NCBI GenBank assembly: GCA_047517345.1
Contig: JAKZTB010000052.1
Coordinates: forward strand, 1-7,336
DNA from: GCA-2717185 sp047517345
Lineage (GTDB): Bacteria; Pseudomonadota; Alphaproteobacteria; UBA8366; GCA-2717185
DNA length: 7,336 bases
Direction of reading: 5' to 3'
Translations under genes and position numbers: made by a program
The notes under the pieces: generated by a model
What the model saw: only the letters and a program-made list of their open reading frames with translations
Database searches by the model: none
What the model was told of the DNA's origin: nothing
Shown here: one piece after another, positions 7,149-7,336 of the stretch
How the letters are laid out: each line of letters starts with the position of its first letter
Numbering within the stretch: position 1 is the first letter of the stretch

Positions 7149-7153
7149 CCCTC
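7149..7153 (-). promoter_or_regulatory. Ribosome binding site of the S9 peptidase gene
   Basis: Minus-strand GAGGG lies 6 bases before the ATG at 7142, a good site at ideal spacing. It fixes the start at the first ATG of the frame. Confidence 0.65.
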
Positions 7154-7177
7154 ATCAATCAAATGTCCGAGATGCCT

Positions 7178-7205
7178 AGCATGCGTCCGGCGGCCGCAGG
7201 AACAA
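7178..7205 (-). promoter_or_regulatory. Weak candidate promoter of the S9 peptidase gene
   Basis: On the minus strand TTGTTC (7200-7205) and CATGCT (7178-7183) are 16 bases apart, about 35 bases before the ATG. Each hexamer matches the sigma-70 consensus at only about three positions. The location is right but the match is poor. Confidence 0.2.
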
Positions 7206-7218
7206 TTTTTTGTCCGGT

Positions 7219-7259
7219 CTGAAGGTGCGAGATGAGGGAGCGCGCACCTGCTGAAGGTG
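7219..7259. repeat. Short inverted and direct repeats upstream of the S9 gene
   Basis: AGGTGCG at 7223-7229 and CGCACCT at 7243-7249 form perfect 7-base inverted arms around a 13-base loop. CTGAAGGTG also occurs twice in direct order, at 7219-7227 and 7251-7259. The cluster lies about 80-115 bases before the S9 start, on the far side of the candidate promoter. It could be an operator, an RNA hairpin or the remains of a lost gene; nothing in the sequence decides between these. Confidence 0.45.
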
Positions 7260-7336
7260 ATTTGGGTCGTTTCCAAGCTTGGCTTGACGACGTCATGAGA
7301 GCCGCCTGACTCCGCCGAGCGGCGTTTTCTGGCACG

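Larger units (their letters stand above)
7143..7336. other. Intergenic region without a convincing gene
   Basis: These 194 bases hold the S9 ribosome binding site, a weak promoter candidate and the short repeats. They also contain a 10-base palindrome CCAAGCTTGG at 7273-7282, and a four-base-pair GC stem followed by TTTT at 7313-7328. The latter resembles a terminator for plus-strand transcription but is too short to call. A 25-residue plus-strand frame (7232-7309) has no recognisable product. Confidence 0.5.

Noticed and set aside
7232..7309. 25-residue plus-strand open frame beginning MRERAPAEGD
   Set aside because: It has no recognisable family. The nearest purine-rich stretch overlaps the frame rather than preceding it, and its 5' part is made of the short repeats. 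It could be a gene remnant, but this cannot be supported.
7313..7328. Terminator-like CGCC-GAGC-GGCG stem followed by TTTT
   Set aside because: The stem has only four base pairs and the T run only four bases. No upstream plus-strand gene is established, so it is too weak to annotate.

Overview
The window looks like a piece of an alphaproteobacterial chromosome, probably of Rhodospirillales type. This is inferred from the moderately high GC, the protein styles and the pairing of an M48 peptidase with a DsbA-family protein; no taxonomic marker is present. Five complete genes and one partial gene account for almost all of the sequence. Three of the five complete genes appear to start with GTG or TTG, each placed by a ribosome binding site.

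Layout. Positions 1-136 hold the 3' end of an IS5-family insertion sequence: the last 38 transposase codons and a presumptive terminal inverted repeat. It abuts the stop codon of the next gene. Positions 137-3037, minus strand, form a two-gene operon. It is transcribed first through a lipoprotein-type gamma-glutamyltranspeptidase (GGT) homologue and then, after 12 bases, through a class I/II PLP-dependent aminotransferase. Positions 3027-5189, plus strand, carry a secreted BepA-like M48 metallopeptidase with a TPR-like tail, followed by a secreted DsbA/ScsC-like thiol-disulfide protein. Positions 5208-7142, minus strand, encode a cytoplasmic S9 (prolyl oligopeptidase family) serine peptidase, convergent with the DsbA-like gene across 18 bases. 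The last 194 bases (7143-7336) are the S9 upstream region; they contain short repeats and no convincing gene.

How the genes may work together. Three adjacent products (GGT-like lipoprotein, M48/TPR protease, DsbA-like protein) are predicted to act in the cell envelope. An envelope quality-control or thiol-related neighbourhood is therefore possible, but this is inference from signal peptides and adjacency. The aminotransferase and S9 peptidase lack signal peptides and are ordinary cytoplasmic enzymes of unknown substrate.

The most unusual element is the GGT homologue. The fold and the processing-site threonine region are recognisable, but motifs that bind the glutamyl group of glutathione in classical GGTs are missing, so its substrate may differ. 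The second point of note is the overlap between the divergent 5' ends of the GGT and M48 genes. I see no CRISPR array, tRNA, rRNA, prophage, toxin-antitoxin pair or defence system, and the window is largely ordinary housekeeping sequence.
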